From Bacteroidales bacterium (GTDB lineage Bacteria; Bacteroidota; Bacteroidia; Bacteroidales; Bacteroidaceae), in contig JAAYUD010000097.1 of assembly GCA_012517855.1 (NCBI GenBank), positions 1 to 34,138 on the forward strand: 34,138 nucleotides of DNA, in the 5' to 3' direction. Made by a program: the position numbers and the translations under genes. Below, piece by piece: positions 22,228 to 31,295 of the stretch (its first letter is position 1; the number at the start of each line of letters is the position of its first letter). The notes beneath the pieces are model-generated. The model was not told the DNA's origin. It made no database searches and worked only from the letters and a program-made list of their open reading frames with translations.

Positions 22228-23481
22228 TTATGTTTTTCTTATTTGCCCATTGCCCTCTATCAACCACTTATAAGTAGTTATTTCTTCGAGTCCCATAGGA
22301 CCACGAGCATGGAGCTTTTGAGTACTGATACCGATTTCGGCGCCTAATCCGAACTGCCCGCCATCGGTAAAGGCTGTTGACACATTAACATATACACAGG
22401 CGGCATCCACTTCGCGCAGAAAACGTTGGGCACGCTCCTCATTCTCGGTTATAATGCTCTCACTATGCTTAGATCCGTTAGCGCGAATATGATTTAGTGC
22501 CTCTTCAAAAGAATCAACGGTCTTTATAGCCATCTTATAATCCAAAAATTCTGTTCCGAAGCTTTCGGTAATCGCATGCTCAAGAAGATGAGCCGGATAC
22601 TTTCCCTCAAGCGCTTTATAAGCCGCTTTGTCTGCATATATAACGACATTCGATGATTCGAGAAGAGAAACGATCTCGGGTAATTCTTTCAGGCGAGATT
22701 GATGAACAATAACACAATCGAGAGCATTGCAGACTGTGACACGGCGGGTCTTAGCATTATTGATGATAGCACGGCCTTTAGCCAAATCGCCAAATTCATC
22801 GAAATAAGTATGACAAATACCCGCTCCTGTTTCTATAACCGGAACGGTTGCATTATGTCGAGCAAATTGAATAAGATTATTGCTGCCACGAGGTATTATC
22901 AAATCAACATACCCTGTAGCATGAAGTAATGCAGCTGCCGATTCGTGACCGGGCGGAAGCAATTCGACAACGTGCGGATTGACACCTTGCGATTCAAGAG
23001 CTTGATGAATGATTTCGACAATAGCCCTATTGGAAGCATCGGCATTGCTTCCCCCTTTTAAAACACAAGCATTGCCACTCTTTATACAAAGCGAAAAGAC
23101 ATCGAAACTAACATTCGGTCTAGCCTCGTAGATAACACCGATAACGCCGAAGGGAACACTGATACGACGCAAATGAATACCGTTGGGGCGTACAACATCT
23201 TTAAGCACCCTTCCCAAAGGAGAAGGAAGTTTTGCGACATTACGAATACCTTGAGTAATATCTTCAAGACGAGTCTGCGTGAGTTTCAAACGATCGTACA
23301 TGGGATCGGAAGCATCCATCTTTGCCAGATCTTTTGCATTTTCCTTCAATATATAAGGAGCCTGCTGAATGGCAACATCGGCAACAGCCAGTAGTACTTC
23401 ATTTATCTTTTCATTGTCAAGCAACGCCAAGTCGCGACTAGCAGCCTTTACTTCCTGAAAAATAGAATCCATGTTCATCAT
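22228..23481 (-). CDS. proA: Gamma-glutamyl phosphate reductase
   Basis: The 417-residue cytoplasmic enzyme reduces gamma-glutamyl phosphate with NADPH to glutamate semialdehyde, the second step of proline synthesis. It has the aldehyde-dehydrogenase fold with [31 protein letters not shown] (cofactor region), and the catalytic cysteine C223 in [13 protein letters not shown]. The C-terminus has [20 protein letters not shown], typical of ProA. Length fits (about 417). Start is Met1 (23481), with Met2 and Met4 as alternatives (MMNMD). It follows proB by 10 bp and precedes argF' by 33 bp. Confidence 0.97.
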   Translation of the reverse strand: MMNMDSIFQEVKAASRDLALLDNEKINEVLLAVADVAIQQAPYILKENAKDLAKMDASDPMYDRLKLTQTRLEDITQGIRNVAKLPSPLGRVLKDVVRPNGIHLRRISVPFGVIGVIYEARPNVSFDVFSLCIKSGNACVLKGGSNADASNRAIVEIIHQALESQGVNPHVVELLPPGHESAAALLHATGYVDLIIPRGSNNLIQFARHNATVPVIETGAGICHTYFDEFGDLAKGRAIINNAKTRRVTVCNALDCVIVHQSRLKELPEIVSLLESSNVVIYADKAAYKALEGKYPAHLLEHAITESFGTEFLDYKMAIKTVDSFEEALNHIRANGSKHSESIITENEERAQRFLREVDAACVYVNVSTAFTDGGQFGLGAEIGISTQKLHARGPMGLEEITTYKWLIEGNGQIRKT

Positions 23482-23491
23482 ATCATGTTAA

Positions 23492-24574
23492 TTATTCAAT
23501 ATAAAGATAATCGTAGTGCACTACAGCACGCTTGCCATGCTTTCCCATCTCGGCACGTGCCAATTCGGAACTGGAATTCACACGCCCACAGCCTATCAGA
23601 TGCCCATTACAATCGACAACACGAACAATATCATCTTTTTCAAAGTCACCCTCAATAGCACTAATACCTACCGGCAATATACTAACAGCCTGACCTGTGC
23701 TTAGTCGGGTAGTAAGACACTCGTTAATATGTATTTCCCCCTTCGCAAAGCCTTCGCTATGAGCAATCCACTTTTTCACGCTCGACACAGGCTGAGTGGA
23801 CGGTACAAATCGGGTACAAACCGTATGATCCGGATGAGAAATAAGTTCAAACAATATATTTTCGCGTTTACCATTGGCAATAACAACTTCAATACCTTCT
23901 TCGGCTATTTTATGTGCAATATTGCTTTTGGTAAGCATGCCACCTCGGCCGAAACTAGACTTGCCAGTCTGTATATATTGTGAAAGATCCATATCAGGAG
24001 TTATAGTAAGAATGACATGCGATAAAGCATCGGAGGGAGAACCATCGTAGATACCGTCAATATTGCTTAGGATAAACAAAGCCTGCGCATTCATCATCGA
24101 AGCAATGAGTCCGGACAGTTCATCATTATCCGTAAACATAAGTTCTGTGACCGATATGGTGTCATTCTCATTGACAATAGGTATAACACCATTACGAAGC
24201 ATCACCTCCATACAATTTTTCTGATTGAGATAAAGCCGTCGAGTGGCAAAATTCTCTTTCATAGTAAGTACCTGTCCTACTACGATATGATGATCGCGAA
24301 AAAGTTCATAATAACGATTAATTAGCTTAGCTTGCCCCACGGCACTAAACAACTGCCGCTGGTCTACACTATCCAATTTACGTTCTGTATGAAGTTCGCT
24401 TCTACCCGAGGCGACAGCACCCGAAGAGACAATTATGACTTCTATGCCACGTTGATAAAGCGCAGAGATTTGGTCGGTAAGCGACGACATACGAGTCACA
24501 TCAAGAGTACCATCGGAACGAGTCAATATATTACTCCCTATTTTTACGACAATACGCCGATATTCTTCACTCAT
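23492..24574 (-). CDS. proB: Glutamate 5-kinase with C-terminal PUA domain
   Basis: The 360-residue enzyme phosphorylates glutamate with ATP, the first and feedback-controlled step of proline synthesis. The amino-acid kinase domain shows VVKIGSNIL (residues 9-17), VSSGAVASGR, NENDTISV and FILSNIDGIYD. The PUA domain follows from about residue 270 (RLSTGQAVSILPVGISAIEG, VRVVDCNGHLIGCGRV), so this is the long form, as in E. coli. Proline feedback inhibition is likely but cannot be read from sequence. It is 10 bp ahead of proA and starts 21 bp after murI ends, with no terminator seen between, so read-through from murI is likely. Confidence 0.97.
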   Translation of the reverse strand: MSEEYRRIVVKIGSNILTRSDGTLDVTRMSSLTDQISALYQRGIEVIIVSSGAVASGRSELHTERKLDSVDQRQLFSAVGQAKLINRYYELFRDHHIVVGQVLTMKENFATRRLYLNQKNCMEVMLRNGVIPIVNENDTISVTELMFTDNDELSGLIASMMNAQALFILSNIDGIYDGSPSDALSHVILTITPDMDLSQYIQTGKSSFGRGGMLTKSNIAHKIAEEGIEVVIANGKRENILFELISHPDHTVCTRFVPSTQPVSSVKKWIAHSEGFAKGEIHINECLTTRLSTGQAVSILPVGISAIEGDFEKDDIVRVVDCNGHLIGCGRVNSSSELARAEMGKHGKRAVVHYDYLYIE

Positions 24575-24595
24575 AGTTGCATTGATTAAAAAATA

Positions 24596-25438
24596 TTAGT
24601 CTAATACCACCCGATGAACGTTTTCTATCGATTGATTAAGGAATACAGTTGCCGACCCTCTGAACTTATCTTCAGATTCCGTCGTATAAAATTCGCATGT
24701 ACCCCCTCGTGTGCAAGACTCCTCCATGTCCGGATGACGATATAAATAATCTTTCAGACTATTGGATACCAAGCTCCCTTGTGACACGATTTGAATATGA
24801 TCGGGCAGATAGGCTCTAATCTTGGGATAAAGCAATGGGTAATGGGTACACCCCAAAATAATAGTATCGATCAGAGGATCTTTGGCTAATAAATTATCGA
24901 TATATTTGCGAACAAAAAAATCGGCACCGTCATTATTAGACTCATTGTTTTCTACTAACGGAACCCACATTGGACAAGCTTGTCCCACTACAGTAATATG
25001 AGGAAATAGTTTCTTTATTTCCATCGGATAAGAGCCCGAAATAATAGTCCCGTCTGTTCCAAAAATACCTACATGCCCGCTCTTTGTGATATTTCCTATG
25101 GCTTCGGCTGTAGGGCGAATAACTCCAAGCACCCTACGCTTAGGATCGAGTCCAGGCAAATCGTTCATCTGTATGCTACGTAAAGCCTTCGCTGATGCGG
25201 TATTACAACCGATAATGACCAAATGGCAACCTTTTTCAAAAAGGTTGATCACTGCCTGCCGCGTAAATTCGTAAACAATTTCAAAGGAACGGCTTCCATA
25301 CGGTGCACGAGCATTGTCTCCGAGATAAACATAATCATATTGGGGTAGCACATTACGAATACTATCAAGTATGGTGAGCCCACCATAGCCCGAATCGAAG
25401 ACGCCGATAGGCCCGGGAGATTGTAAAAATTCAACCAT
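24596..25438 (-). CDS. murI: Glutamate racemase
   Basis: The enzyme makes D-glutamate for peptidoglycan from L-glutamate in the cytoplasm. Active-site motifs are GVFDSGYGGLTIL, GDNARAPYG, VIIGCNTASAKA and ILGCTHYPLLYP, giving both catalytic cysteines and the Asp/Ser/Tyr contacts. I chose the start at 25438 (MVEFLQSPGPIG, 280 residues). The next upstream ATG at 25465 adds nine residues (MPLFFYHIV) unlike the family and would put the initiator inside the terminator stem at 25460-25498. That terminator separates murI from the skp genes; murI probably heads a murI-proB-proA-argF' unit, and the promoter is not obvious. Confidence 0.95.
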   Translation of the reverse strand: MVEFLQSPGPIGVFDSGYGGLTILDSIRNVLPQYDYVYLGDNARAPYGSRSFEIVYEFTRQAVINLFEKGCHLVIIGCNTASAKALRSIQMNDLPGLDPKRRVLGVIRPTAEAIGNITKSGHVGIFGTDGTIISGSYPMEIKKLFPHITVVGQACPMWVPLVENNESNNDGADFFVRKYIDNLLAKDPLIDTIILGCTHYPLLYPKIRAYLPDHIQIVSQGSLVSNSLKDYLYRHPDMEESCTRGGTCEFYTTESEDKFRGSATVFLNQSIENVHRVVLD

Positions 25439-25449
25439 AACTATATGAT

Positions 25450-25498
25450 AAAAAAACAACGGCACAAATATCGAGCAAATAACCCGATATTTATGTCG
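25450..25498 (-). terminator. Intrinsic terminator between skp and murI
   Basis: On the minus strand the arms at 25498-25485 and 25473-25460 pair over 14 positions with one mismatch and one wobble around an 11-nt loop. The A-run at 25450-25456 gives seven U in the transcript, 3 nt after the stem. It would end the uppS-bamA-skp-skp transcript. Confidence 0.7.
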
Positions 25499-25518
25499 CT
25501 TTTATAATTGGGTTATAT

Positions 25519-26079
25519 CTATTTCTTTTTCCCAGCAGTAGTAGCCGGAGTTGCAGAAGCATTACCGGTAGCACCAACGCGCAACTTAATCTTACTGGTC
25601 AAGTCAACCATTTGAGTTTCGTTAACATAAGGAAGTTGTGTACGAGCCATATCGAAAATGCAAGTAAATCCTCCTTCTTGTCCGATAGCTTTAACAGCAG
25701 CCTCTATCTTCTGATAGATAGGTGTCAGTTTCTTCTCTTGCTGATCTTGCATGCTCTGTTGTGCATCTTGTTGGTATTGTTGCGAACGTTGTCCCATTTC
25801 TTCAAGTTCTTTCTGGCGACGTTCAGCGATAGCCTGTGGTAGAGAATCTTTCTGCTGTATGAATTGCTGATACTTTGTATTGAATTCGGTTTCAGTACGT
25901 TTCATTTCTGCCCGATACTTATTACCCAACTCCTTCAATTCGTTCTGAGCCTTTACAAATTCGGGCATATCAACGATAACAGATTGAGTGTTATAATACC
26001 CAAGCTTAACTGTCTGAGCAGATATTCCCACCAAGGGAAGCGCAAATAATGCAATTGCGAATGCGATTTTCTTTAGCAT
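25519..26079 (-). CDS. OmpH/Skp-family periplasmic chaperone, second copy
   Basis: The 186-residue protein has a signal peptide (cleavage near GISA/QTVKLG) followed by the Skp pattern: a short strand (VKLGYYNTQSVIVDM), a long Gln/Glu/Lys-rich coiled coil (about residues 45-130) and a strand region (FTCIFDMARTQLPYVNE). The tail is Ala/Thr/Lys rich. Skp proteins trap unfolded outer-membrane proteins and hand them to BamA. It follows the other skp gene by 60 bp, in the same orientation, and is followed by the terminator at 25450-25498. The two copies are similar only in layout; duplication in tandem next to bamA is common in Bacteroidetes. Confidence 0.93.
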   Translation of the reverse strand: MLKKIAFAIALFALPLVGISAQTVKLGYYNTQSVIVDMPEFVKAQNELKELGNKYRAEMKRTETEFNTKYQQFIQQKDSLPQAIAERRQKELEEMGQRSQQYQQDAQQSMQDQQEKKLTPIYQKIEAAVKAIGQEGGFTCIFDMARTQLPYVNETQMVDLTSKIKLRVGATGNASATPATTAGKKK

Positions 26080-26139
26080 AATTCTTTAAAAGTTTATTGA
26101 TTATTATATTATTCTTTTTAACACTACAAATGTAATCAT

Positions 26140-26655
26140 TTATTTTGAATAACCCATCTTGGCAAGTACATCTTCGCTTATATCGATACTTGGAGAAGCA
26201 AAAATAATACTCGAAGCGGAAGCTCTATCGACAACGATAGAATAGCCATAACGTTCAGAGAGAGCCTTGGCTGCATCATATATCTGATCTTGAATAGGTT
26301 TAATCAAATTTTGACGCAGTTTTGCCAATTCACCATCAGGACCGAAATATTTACGTTTGAGTTCGGCCGCACTTTTTTCTTTTGCCACGATAGCATCTTC
26401 TTGCACTTTCTTCTGAGCATCCGACAGACGCGACATTTTGTTCTGATAACTAGTATACATGGTCTTTGCCTCATTGGACACTACCTGAACCTCATTCTGC
26501 CATCTTTGAGAATTTTGTTCAAGTTGAGCAGTAGCTTTAGAGTAAGCGGGTATATTTTTCAATATATATTCCGTATCGATCAATACTATTTTTTGGGCGC
26601 AAACAGACATTGTAAAGCCCAACAATAAAATGAGAGATAAAATAGACTTTTTCAT
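26140..26655 (-). CDS. OmpH/Skp-family periplasmic chaperone, first copy
   Basis: The protein is 171 residues from the chosen start, an ATG at 26655 giving MKKSILSLILLLGFTM, a normal signal peptide with cleavage near SVCA/QKIVL. An ATG three codons upstream (26664, MCNM) is possible but adds nothing. Skp layout: KIVLIDTEYILKNIPAY, then a helical coiled-coil arm (about residues 40-120) and a C-terminal strand region (YSIVVDRASASSIIFASP). It acts as holdase for outer-membrane proteins in the periplasm. It starts 30 bp after bamA ends and precedes the second skp, so chaperone and assembly machine are made together. Confidence 0.93.
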   Translation of the reverse strand: MKKSILSLILLLGFTMSVCAQKIVLIDTEYILKNIPAYSKATAQLEQNSQRWQNEVQVVSNEAKTMYTSYQNKMSRLSDAQKKVQEDAIVAKEKSAAELKRKYFGPDGELAKLRQNLIKPIQDQIYDAAKALSERYGYSIVVDRASASSIIFASPSIDISEDVLAKMGYSK

Positions 26656-26685
26656 ATTGCACACATTGTTTGATAATTATAATTA

Positions 26686-29292
26686 TTAAAATTCCTGTCC
26701 TAATATAAAATGGAATTGACTACCGCCATACTGCTTCGAGCCAAAGACCTTATCAAAACCATACCCCCAATCAATACCCATCAAGCCAATCATTGGGAGG
26801 AATATACGTACACCAACACCGGCAGAACGTTTCAAATCAAGCGGATTAAAGTTTTTGATATCATGCCAAGCATTACCGCCTTCAACAAAAGCTAACATAT
26901 AAATATTTGTACTGGTCTCCAACATCAACGGGTATCTAAGTTCCATGCCCAAACGAGCATAAGCATAGCCTTCCTTTCCGTACGGAGTCAACGAACTGTT
27001 CTCGTAACCACGAAGCCCGACACTTTCGGTAGCATAACTTGCATAACCTGTCATACCATCACCTCCGACATCAAATGTCTCGAATGGCGATTTTTTATAC
27101 TTGTTATAATAACCTAACAAACCGAAATCTGCACGCGTCATCAACACCAGACCTTTCTTATATATAGTCGGATCCATCAATGGTGTATAAGTTTTCGATT
27201 TAAATTCCCACTTATGATATTCGATCCACCGATGCATCTTGTTTACATCGTTCTGATTGCTCAAGTTGTAAGTACTGTAATCGATTCCATCGAATAAAGA
27301 ATAAGGAGGCGTAAACTGACAAGACAATGAGAATTCGGAACCCGTACGAGGAAATATAGGGTTATCGATAGAATTTCTGCCTAGCGTAATATTCAAACTA
27401 ATATTGTTGCAATGCCCGTTAGTTACAGGGAAATATTTCCAATCATGAAGTACATAGCGCTGATAAGATAATTCGGTAGAGAGTGTGAAATAATCATCCG
27501 GCCATCTCAAACGCTTACCAAATCCGACAGAAAATCCATACATCTGCAACGATTTCGATTTATCATACATATCTTTATAATTGTATGAACCGCCATACAT
27601 ACTATTAGAATAGTTATTGAGATATGATTGACTGTAGTACTTACTACTAATATCGGTCTGACGAGAATAGAATGCCGACAAAGACAATGAATTAGGACGT
27701 TTGCCTCCGAACCAAGGATCAAAGAAGGACACGCTATATTGCTGATAGTATGACGCATTGGTACGAGCACTAATCGTGAATGTTTGTCCATCACCCTGTG
27801 GCAATATACCCCGGTAGTTCTGTCCCGGATGTAACAAATTGGCCATAGAAAAGTTTGTAAACTTCAAACTCAACGTACCGATAACACCCGTTTGGCCCCA
27901 ACCTGCGGAGAATTCAACCTGATCATTAGCCTTTGATGTCAACGGCAGCCCTATATTCACCGTTCCATTTACTTGGTCAGGACGAATATCTGGAGTCATT
28001 TTTTCAGGATCGAAATGTCCCATCTGAGATAATTCACGCAACGAGCGCATCAGATCTTCACGACTGAAAAGATCACCGGGACGAATACGAAGTTCACGCC
28101 GAATCACATTTTCGTAAACTCTATCGTTACCGCTAATAGTTATTTTATCGATAGACGCCTGACGCCCCTCGCTGATTCTCATTTCCAAATCAATCGAATC
28201 GTTTTCCACGTTCATTTCTACAGGATCAAGATTATAAAATAAATAACCATTATTATAATAGAGGTTACCGATAGCATCATCATCTGAAGACAAACGTTGA
28301 TTCAACAACTTCTGATTATAAACATCCCCCTTCTTCATCCGCAACATATAATTCAGCTGATCTGTAGAATAGACTGTATTGCCAAGCCATGTCACATTGC
28401 GTAAATAATATTTATCGCCTTCGTTTACTTTAATATAAATGTCTACCGTACGATCATTAAACATTTTGACGCTATCTTTCAAAATACGAGCGTCACGATA
28501 CCCCAGTTCATTATACTTATCAATAATCAACTTCTTATCGGCTTCATAATTTTCATTAATGAACTTCTTAGGGCGGAAAATGTTCACCAATTTATGTCGT
28601 TCGTTTGTTTTCTTCATGACCCGCTTCAACTTCTTAGATTTCAGCACGGTATTACCCTCAAACGTTATTTTATGAACATGGATTTTTTCTTTCTTATCGA
28701 TATTGATATCAACAATTACTTCATTGGGGGTTTTCGGATCGTCGGTCTGAACAATATTCACATCAGCATTTTTAAATCCTTTGTCATCAAAGTAACGTTT
28801 AATCAACAATTTGGCCCGATCAACCATATTAGAGGTAATCTGACTTCCTTTAGGCATACCCAGTTTAGCAATCAGATCTGTCCGTTCCGCCTTCTTCACT
28901 CCATGATAATGGATATCAGAGATACGCGGTTGTTGGGCCAAAGTAATCAATAGCCATATTTTATTCTTATACTCCTTTTCAACAGATATAGCCACATTCG
29001 AAAACAGACCATGCTTCCAATAGCGACGTATAGCATCGGTTATTTCCTCACCAGGCACTGTAATTATCTGCCCCACAGCCAATCCTGAAATGCCTATCAA
29101 CACATAATCTTCGTAGCCTTTTACACCTTCCACCTTTATGCCGGCGATTTCAAACTTTTTAGGAGTCCCCGTATAAATAATAGCAGGTTTATAAATTGTA
29201 TCGGCAGCTACCTCTTGTGCATTTCCTTGCAAAACGCAGCAAAGAAGCAAACTAGCTAATGCTATAAATCTCAAATAAGTACGATAATACAT
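26686..29292 (-). CDS. bamA: Outer-membrane protein assembly factor BamA
   Basis: The 868-residue Omp85 protein has a signal peptide (cleavage near GNA/QEVAA), several tandem POTRA domains over about residues 45-450 (FEIAGIKVEGVKGYEDYVLI; KIHVHKITFEGNTVLKSKKL; RQASIDKITISGNDRVYENV) and a 16-strand barrel to the end (HFILGQEF, terminal Phe). The loop-6 motif reads LRGYENSS instead of the usual VRGF. It folds and inserts beta-barrel proteins, including the TonB receptor and TolC homologue of this window. Its ATG directly follows the uppS stop (TAG-ATG), so the two are probably translationally coupled; two skp genes follow. Confidence 0.96.
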   Translation of the reverse strand: MYYRTYLRFIALASLLLCCVLQGNAQEVAADTIYKPAIIYTGTPKKFEIAGIKVEGVKGYEDYVLIGISGLAVGQIITVPGEEITDAIRRYWKHGLFSNVAISVEKEYKNKIWLLITLAQQPRISDIHYHGVKKAERTDLIAKLGMPKGSQITSNMVDRAKLLIKRYFDDKGFKNADVNIVQTDDPKTPNEVIVDINIDKKEKIHVHKITFEGNTVLKSKKLKRVMKKTNERHKLVNIFRPKKFINENYEADKKLIIDKYNELGYRDARILKDSVKMFNDRTVDIYIKVNEGDKYYLRNVTWLGNTVYSTDQLNYMLRMKKGDVYNQKLLNQRLSSDDDAIGNLYYNNGYLFYNLDPVEMNVENDSIDLEMRISEGRQASIDKITISGNDRVYENVIRRELRIRPGDLFSREDLMRSLRELSQMGHFDPEKMTPDIRPDQVNGTVNIGLPLTSKANDQVEFSAGWGQTGVIGTLSLKFTNFSMANLLHPGQNYRGILPQGDGQTFTISARTNASYYQQYSVSFFDPWFGGKRPNSLSLSAFYSRQTDISSKYYSQSYLNNYSNSMYGGSYNYKDMYDKSKSLQMYGFSVGFGKRLRWPDDYFTLSTELSYQRYVLHDWKYFPVTNGHCNNISLNITLGRNSIDNPIFPRTGSEFSLSCQFTPPYSLFDGIDYSTYNLSNQNDVNKMHRWIEYHKWEFKSKTYTPLMDPTIYKKGLVLMTRADFGLLGYYNKYKKSPFETFDVGGDGMTGYASYATESVGLRGYENSSLTPYGKEGYAYARLGMELRYPLMLETSTNIYMLAFVEGGNAWHDIKNFNPLDLKRSAGVGVRIFLPMIGLMGIDWGYGFDKVFGSKQYGGSQFHFILGQEF

Positions 29293-30045
29293 CTATCTAA
29301 TTTTAGGTTTTTTACTAATCTGTTCACTGGTCATTCCATAACGTCTTTCTCGCTGTTGAAAATCCGCTATAGCTTTATATAACTCATTTTTTTTGAAATC
29401 TGGCCAATAGGTGTCGCAAAAATATAACTCGGAATAAGCACACTGCCACAACAAATAATTACTTAATCTCAATTCTCCACCGGTGCGGATAAGCAAATCG
29501 GGATCAGGCATAAAATTGGTAGCCAAATACTGCGATATAGTATCAGTAGTGATATCTTCAGGAGCCATTTCTCCCTTCTGAACCAAACGGGCAATCCGAC
29601 GTGTAGCTTCGGTAATTTCCCAATGCGAAGAATAGCTCAAAGCCAAAACCAAAGTCAGCCTCTTGCCATGAGCAGTATCACACACACACTGATTTAAACG
29701 CTGTTGAAGTTTATCCGGAAGCTTGCTTAAATCACCTATGATTCTAAAACAAATATCATTTTTAAAAAGAATTTCTTCTTTAAGCGAATCGAACAATAAA
29801 TCCATCAATGCAGCGACTTCCGCCTCCGGACGATTCCAATTCTCGCTCGAAAACGTATAAAGAGTCAAATACTTAACCCCAATTAAGGCAGCTGCTTCAA
29901 TAATTTCTTTCACTGTATCAGCTCCTGCAATATGACCGTCCCTGCGTTCTTCACCACGCAGTTTTGCCCAGCGCCCATTGCCATCCATTATGATAGCAAT
30001 ATGCTTTGGCACACGATTTTTATCTATTTCATAATCTTCAGCCAT
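29293..30045 (-). CDS. uppS: Undecaprenyl pyrophosphate synthase (isoprenyl transferase)
   Basis: The 250-residue cis-prenyltransferase makes the C55 lipid carrier for peptidoglycan and other glycans. Signature motifs: [17 protein letters not shown] with catalytic Asp21, the FSSENWNRP segment, [19 protein letters not shown] and [13 protein letters not shown]. Length is normal. It is the first gene of the uppS-bamA-skp-skp run and abuts bamA with no gap. The 187-bp spacer upstream holds a candidate -7 element (30077-30084). Linking lipid carrier supply and outer-membrane assembly in one transcript is the usual Bacteroidetes order. Confidence 0.97.
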   Translation of the reverse strand: MAEDYEIDKNRVPKHIAIIMDGNGRWAKLRGEERRDGHIAGADTVKEIIEAAALIGVKYLTLYTFSSENWNRPEAEVAALMDLLFDSLKEEILFKNDICFRIIGDLSKLPDKLQQRLNQCVCDTAHGKRLTLVLALSYSSHWEITEATRRIARLVQKGEMAPEDITTDTISQYLATNFMPDPDLLIRTGGELRLSNYLLWQCAYSELYFCDTYWPDFKKNELYKAIADFQQRERRYGMTSEQISKKPKIR

Positions 30046-30076
30046 TTACTTCCGAAAATCTGTTGTTTACAAATTG

Positions 30077-30084
30077 CAAAAATA
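30077..30084 (-). promoter_or_regulatory. Candidate -7 element of the uppS-bamA operon
   Basis: On the minus strand TATTTTTG matches TAnnTTTG and would give a leader of about 26 nt ahead of the uppS ATG. A second perfect match, TAAATTTG (30195-30188), lies farther upstream. Neither has a clean -33 TTG at 19-21 bp. The palindrome GTTGTATACAAC (30213-30224) is also in this spacer. Confidence 0.35.
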
Positions 30085-30232
30085 GGAACAATTTTTTCTA
30101 TAATAAGCGATAAATAGAAGTTTTATATAAAATTATCACTAAATGAGAGCTTTTTAGGGTTTTCTTTCTCCAAATAGTGAAGCACATCAAATTTAGACCC
30201 CAATAATTTTTAGTTGTATACAACACCTTAAT

Positions 30233-31261
30233 TTAATGTATGTATTTAAGAATATCGACTCCCAATACTCTTCGATTCGTAAACCCCTTTATATTTTTTA
30301 ATTGGGCAGCACGCACTCCGTTACCCAATACTTTCACACTTTTCTCGACATAAGCCTCGTCCCACAACTCTTCATCGATAAATGACTGATGAAGCCGGGC
30401 ACCACCTTCGACCAGCAACGATTGAATATCTCTTTGAACCAACTCTTTCAGAAAGCGAGAAAGACAATAGTCTTCTTCAGGCAAAACTATATACTCCAGA
30501 TTTACGCTATCAGCACGAGAAGAAGAGGTGGTAAAGACCAATGTACGAATAGACCCATCAAACAAATGAATAGACTGAGGCAAAGACGAGTGACGATCGA
30601 GCACAACCCGAATAGGATTTTTGCCATACCAATCATGCAAAGTCAATTGAGGGTCGTCAATACGAGCAGTCTCCGTGCCCACCATAATAGCATCATTTTC
30701 AGCACGACGTTTTTGCACCAATAATGTCGACAAAGAGGTAGAAAGGAGTGTGCGATTAACATTCTTCCCGATAAAGCCATCGGCAGATTCAGCCCATTTC
30801 AATGTCACATACGGCCTACTAAGGGTATTGAAAGTTACAAACTTTCGTATCAATTGCCTGCATTCTTTCTCAAGCACTCCGGTTTTCACTTCACACCCTG
30901 CATCCAAAAGTTTTTGAATACCGCGTCCATGAACTTTCACAAAAGGATCTTCACAGCCAATCACGACACGAGGAATTCCTTTATCAATCAACATATCTGC
31001 GCAAGGTGGAGTTTTACCATAATGAGAACAAGGCTCAAGACTGACATAAATAGTAGAGCGCCGCAATAAAGACTGATTCTTCACAGATCGCACAGCATTG
31101 ACCTCAGCGTGCGCTTTACCACTCCGAATGTGATAGCCTTCACCAATTATCTTTCCATCACATACGATGACCGCTCCAACCATCGGATTGGGCGAAGCAG
31201 TACAAAGTCCATTTTTAGCCAATCGGATGCAACGCCACATATATTTCTCGTCTTCTTCCAT
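30233..31261 (-). CDS. ribD: Bifunctional riboflavin deaminase/reductase RibD
   Basis: It catalyses the deaminase and reductase steps of riboflavin synthesis from the GTP-derived pyrimidine. The N-terminal zinc deaminase domain shows GKAHAEVNAV (HAE motif) and PCSHYGKTPPCADMLI (PCxxxGxTPPC). The C-terminal reductase domain shows VTLKWAESADGFIG and LLVEGGARLHQSFI. I chose the start at 31261 (MEEDEKYMWRCIRLAKNG, 342 residues), where RibD proteins usually begin. The longer frame from 31324 adds 21 unrelated residues and would overlap the start of the divergent prmC gene. Apparently monocistronic; no FMN riboswitch is seen. Confidence 0.94.
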   Translation of the reverse strand: MEEDEKYMWRCIRLAKNGLCTASPNPMVGAVIVCDGKIIGEGYHIRSGKAHAEVNAVRSVKNQSLLRRSTIYVSLEPCSHYGKTPPCADMLIDKGIPRVVIGCEDPFVKVHGRGIQKLLDAGCEVKTGVLEKECRQLIRKFVTFNTLSRPYVTLKWAESADGFIGKNVNRTLLSTSLSTLLVQKRRAENDAIMVGTETARIDDPQLTLHDWYGKNPIRVVLDRHSSLPQSIHLFDGSIRTLVFTTSSSRADSVNLEYIVLPEEDYCLSRFLKELVQRDIQSLLVEGGARLHQSFIDEELWDEAYVEKSVKVLGNGVRAAQLKNIKGFTNRRVLGVDILKYIH

Positions 31262-31278
31262 CGTAAAATATATTTTCG

Positions 31279-31286
31279 TAATTTTG
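31279..31286 (+). promoter_or_regulatory. -7 element of the prmC operon
   Basis: TAATTTTG matches TAnnTTTG. It lies in the 34-bp space between the divergent starts of ribD (31261) and prmC (31296), so the -33 region would sit inside the ribD 5' coding end. Predicted transcription start is about 31291. Confidence 0.5.
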
Positions 31287-31295
31287 CAGCTATTA

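Noticed and set aside
25519-26655. Possibility that the two adjacent skp genes are a broken single gene
   Set aside because: Each has its own signal peptide, full coiled coil and stop; they are tandem paralogues, not fragments.
30136-30180. Imperfect hairpin TCACTA...TAGTGA downstream of ribD
   Set aside because: Only six outer pairs with an internal loop and no U-tract on the minus strand; too weak to call a terminator.
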